Assembly (NCBI GenBank): GCA_029953675.1
Contig: JAMWBK010000008.1
Span: 1,707,001-1,771,000 of the forward strand
DNA length: 64,000 nucleotides
Origin: Rhodosorus marinus
Lineage: Eukaryota > Rhodophyta > Stylonematophyceae > Stylonematales > Stylonemataceae
Direction: 5' to 3'
Below the pieces are notes generated by a model. The model worked only from the letters and a program-made list of their open reading frames with translations. It made no database searches and had not been told where the DNA came from. Shown here piece after piece: positions 61,202 through 64,000 of this stretch. Position 1 is the stretch's first letter, and each line of letters opens with the position of its first letter. A program made the translations under genes and the position numbers.

Positions 61202-64000
61202 ATGGGTGAAGTTGCTGAAGGCTTTGAGACTGGGCTGAAGGAATTCGAAAGCCGGATCGGGGGATGCGAGCACGCGCTGAATTTGTTTGCGAGTGCCGGC
61301 GATCGAAAGGCTTTGGAGCTGGTTGAAAGAGAGTTAAAGGCCGTTGGCGGGGTTTTGGAGGATTTAAGTCTTCTACCTGATGAATTGGAAACCAACGAGG
61401 AGTCGGACGCAGCTTGGTCCCGTCTGGAAATTGCAAGGACAAGCCGAGAGGAGTTGTCCAAACAAATGCGTCGGCTTGTGCAGGAAAACCGCGCGGTTCT
61501 TGCAAATGCAGCGAGACAGGAGCTCCTCCAGGCTGCTCAGAAAGATACTGGAAAGGGAGAGAAGTCAAGCATGGGACAACTCGCAACCTCAATCACGTCA
61601 GGCATGAGGAGAACACATGCCCTCCTAGAGAACGAAGTAGCCAGGACGTCCACAATCACAGAGGTAGATGCTGACTTCCAAGCACCACTCCAAGTAGACG
61701 CTCACTAAACGCTCTCATACCAACTCCCCAAAACAGGTCGTTGAGGACCAAACTTCAACCATAACCAAGACCGGAGACGTCTATCGAGATCTAGGCGCTA
61801 AAGTAACCACAGGACAGGGCACAGTACGACGGCTACGAACAAGGTAACCTTTCCAAGCTCCAACACGAATCTGGAATCTCTTCCATAGCACCATCTCGAG
61901 CTCTATCCTAAGGCTACTCCATCCTAAGGCTCTTGCAGCCCGAAGAGAGTACGTCAGGACCCGGCGCTTCGGGTTACTTCGCGGGCCACTTAGCTCAGTA
62001 GAGTTCGCTCAATAGATCCATTTTGGACCCAAGTAGATAAACTTTTAAGACTGGAACCACTAATCTGAACGCACCTTCCCGTCTTCTTCGTCAAATCCAT
62101 TAGAGAGAGAGCTGAGCGATGGGCCGTAAACGTTGCTATGATTTTCTTCCTGGTGTCGGTAGCGTTTGTACTTCAGCGTCGTGTGAGCAACACCTTTGTG
62201 GTTCGAAGAGTGGTAGAACCCGCCAGTCGTGGAGTCTTCATGGCTTTGAAATGGCCTGTCGCTCAGTTGAAAGAGCAGCTTGGGATCGACTTCGATGAGA
62301 CCTCACTGGGTAGCATGTTAGGGAAGAAGGATCCTTTCAGTAGTGGCTCAGCTCTTGTGGATTTAGGGTCTCAAGGCGATGATGAGGATGATGAAGTGGG
62401 GGGTATTAAAGCGTTCAAGAAGCTGGAGAGAGAGAGGCAGTTTAAGAACAAGAAGACTCCGCTTGTGGAGTATGTGGTCATGCCCGAGGAAGAGGATCCA
62501 TCTTGGGAGCCACCGTTCGACTTGGAAGGAGACAACGAAGGTGAGATCGATGAGAAAAGGGAAGAACCTTCCGATGAAAGAGAGCCAGAGCCAGGTTTGG
62601 GAATGGGCGAACAGAAGGAAGCAGTACCTACTGATGCAGGAGAACCAGAACCTGGAACTGGACTAGGTGAACAGAAAGAAGCGAAAGAATCTGATGCAAG
62701 AAGAGAACCAGAGCTGAGTGAGGGAATAGAGGAACAGCAAGAAGCAACAAAATCTGCTGAGATTGGGGACGGTCGAGATGACGACCTTGACGAGCGCGTG
62801 AGGGCCCGACAGGCGCGGATAAGAGAGCGAAGGAGAAGAAGATATGAGCAAGAGGATGCCGGTCCATCCACTGAGATCCTGACGGAAGACCCTGAGCAGG
62901 CCCAGGAGCGTGAGATCGAGCAAAACCTTGAGCAAGAGCGCGTAGAAGAAGAAATCAATGAACATTTCAAGCTGGAGTCGGTCGACGATGAGAGGGATAT
63001 CGAACTCGAGACTTTTTCTGGTGAGTTCACTCTGACTTGTGCTCGCGGGCGCCGTGGAGGTCTTCGACTTGCCCCTTTATTCCTCATTACGTGATCACGG
63101 AGTGCTTCCCCTCATTTTTTTTATCTGTTGTCGTATGAGCTAGAAGACGGAGCGGAGTCTCAGGAGGAAGGCGAGGAAGAAGTGGTAGAACCCGGCTGCG
63201 AAGCCAGCGGAGACGGCCAGTGCAAAGCCGTTGGAGAATCCGAAGAGAAGAAATCGATCGATGATAAACGAGGTGATTTCTTGAACATGTGGAAAGGTCG
63301 ATGTGCTGGGGACGCATTATGTGGCTAAACATCTTTTTCTGTTGTCCAAATGGTTCTGTTCAATCCGTACGGTGTAGATCTTGAACAAGATGATGATGGC
63401 TTTGGAGATGAAAGCGAACTCTCGTCGGAAGATAGCTCTAGCGAAGGTGACTACATAGCAGACGCAGAACAAGAGACAGCGGCTGCAGTCGAGGACGGCG
63501 ATGTCCGGAAAGATCTTGAACAAACTCGCGAGATTTCTTCGGAGTCGGAGCTGGTGACTGATGAACAAGAGAATTTGGTGGAGGACGGAGAGCAGGCTGC
63601 TCTCGAGGTGCTGAACGACGAACCTTCAGGAGTCGGAGAGGATTCAGATGAAGGTGGTCCTGGAATAGAAGGAGACTCCGGCGCCGTGCTTGAGGAGAGC
63701 AACGTGCAGCAGGTGACAGATCACGCAGGAGAGCTTGTGATTGACAAAGAACATGGCCAAATTGAAGCAAAGGAAGAGGAAGAGGAGAGATCCGCGCCTT
63801 TGAGCGACGATAGAGCAGGGAAGGAGAAGGAAGAAGATCTCTCTGTGGCATTCGGAGAGGAAGCCGGTGAGACCCTCCTGACTGGGAATGGAGCTGGACC
63901 GGAGGAAGAGCACGACTCACGAACCAAGAGCGAGGAGGGAATTGTGCGGGAAGCAGAGTACTCGCTGTCTGAGGCTGAGGCTCCTGCCGGCGCTCATAAC
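61202..64000 (+). CDS. SEC20: Sec20-like SNARE with long acidic C-terminal extension (partial)
   Basis: My exon model is 61202-61663, 61737-61843, 62104-63020, 63144-63272 and 63378 to beyond 64000. All junctions are GT-AG and in phase, giving 746 codons to the edge. An N-terminal coiled-coil-prone region (1-150) leads to the SNARE helix GMRRTHALLENEVARTSTIT, continued across intron 1 by VVEDQTSTITKTGDVYRDLG. After RRLRTRERAERW comes one membrane anchor (about 197-213, VAMIFFLVSVAFVL). This layout is that of Sec20/BNIP1, the ER SNARE for Golgi-to-ER retrograde transport. Unusually, at least 530 residues follow the anchor, on the lumenal side if topology is standard. They are very acidic, with three imperfect repeats around EPEPGLGMGEQKEA (350-406) and an Arg-rich patch (about 423-437). 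The stop codon and any retrieval signal lie outside the window. Confidence 0.7.

Noticed and set aside
62371-63087. 238-codon Ser-rich open frame on the minus strand
   Set aside because: Antisense to the Glu/Asp-rich SNARE tail. GA-rich codons read backwards as Ser, Pro and Leu. It is a shadow.
62138-63094. A separate gene starting at the ATG at 62138
   Set aside because: That ATG falls inside the SNARE membrane anchor. Upstream codons join in phase to the preceding exon, so it is an internal Met.

Overview
This window is nuclear DNA of a unicellular or simple eukaryote. The evidence is GT-AG introns of 73 to 260 nt in two genes, several intronless genes, long AT-rich and homopolymer-rich intergenic DNA, Ty3/gypsy and Ty1/copia remnants, R2-like non-LTR retrotransposon tails, a Sec20-type SNARE and a type II-anchored GT25-like glycosyltransferase. 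I cannot name the species. An intron-poor, transposon-loaded protist or alga (for example of the red algal lineage) would fit, but that is a guess. I saw no rRNA, tRNA or CRISPR array.

Genes are few, nine in 64 kb, and sit between repeat fields. From left to right: 0-1.5 kb is AT-rich and empty; 1.6-8.2 kb is a stack of nested transposons; 9.5-10.9 kb is a four-exon GT25-like glycosyltransferase; 12.1-12.8 kb is a repeat array; 13.5-14.9 kb is a secreted RTX-repeat protein (RTX1); 15.0-19.0 kb is a DNA transposon holding a Ty3/gypsy element; 19.0-21.5 kb is dead LINE tails; 22.4-23.1 kb is a secreted Cys-rich protein; 23.8-24.7 kb is a membrane-anchored alpha/beta hydrolase on the minus strand; 25.5-34.6 kb is a fold-back repeat and a LINE graveyard; 35.6-37.1 kb is a second RTX-repeat protein (RTX2, minus); 37-50 kb is mostly non-genic, with repeats and copia/LINE remnants between 40.8 and 46.7 kb; 50.2-52.4 and 55.6-57.8 kb are two paralogous membrane proteins of unknown family; 58.4-59.1 kb is an HSP20 (minus) with heat-shock-element-like sites upstream; 61.2 kb to the right edge is a Sec20-like SNARE with a very long acidic tail, cut by the window.

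The most interesting genes are three secreted proteins (13.5, 22.4 and 35.6 kb) that share an N-terminal Cys-rich domain I do not recognise. In two of them a calcium-binding RTX beta-roll of more than two dozen nonapeptides follows; in the third the domain stands alone. One pair of cysteines is present in two members and missing together in the third, which predicts a disulfide and supports common descent. The second notable family is the tandem pair of ~735-residue membrane proteins, with matching topology and conserved juxtamembrane motifs.

The repeats record a layered history. A DNA transposon-like family has AGGGTTGTCAT termini and many internal TCCGATAAA/TATCGGAC motifs. It carries a Ty3/gypsy insertion, and an empty-site copy at 3.5 kb allows the target duplication to be read. 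A second gypsy family is inserted almost at the same point in another copy. Several inverted duplications, from 16 bp to about 260 bp per arm, suggest repeated fold-back or template-switch events here.
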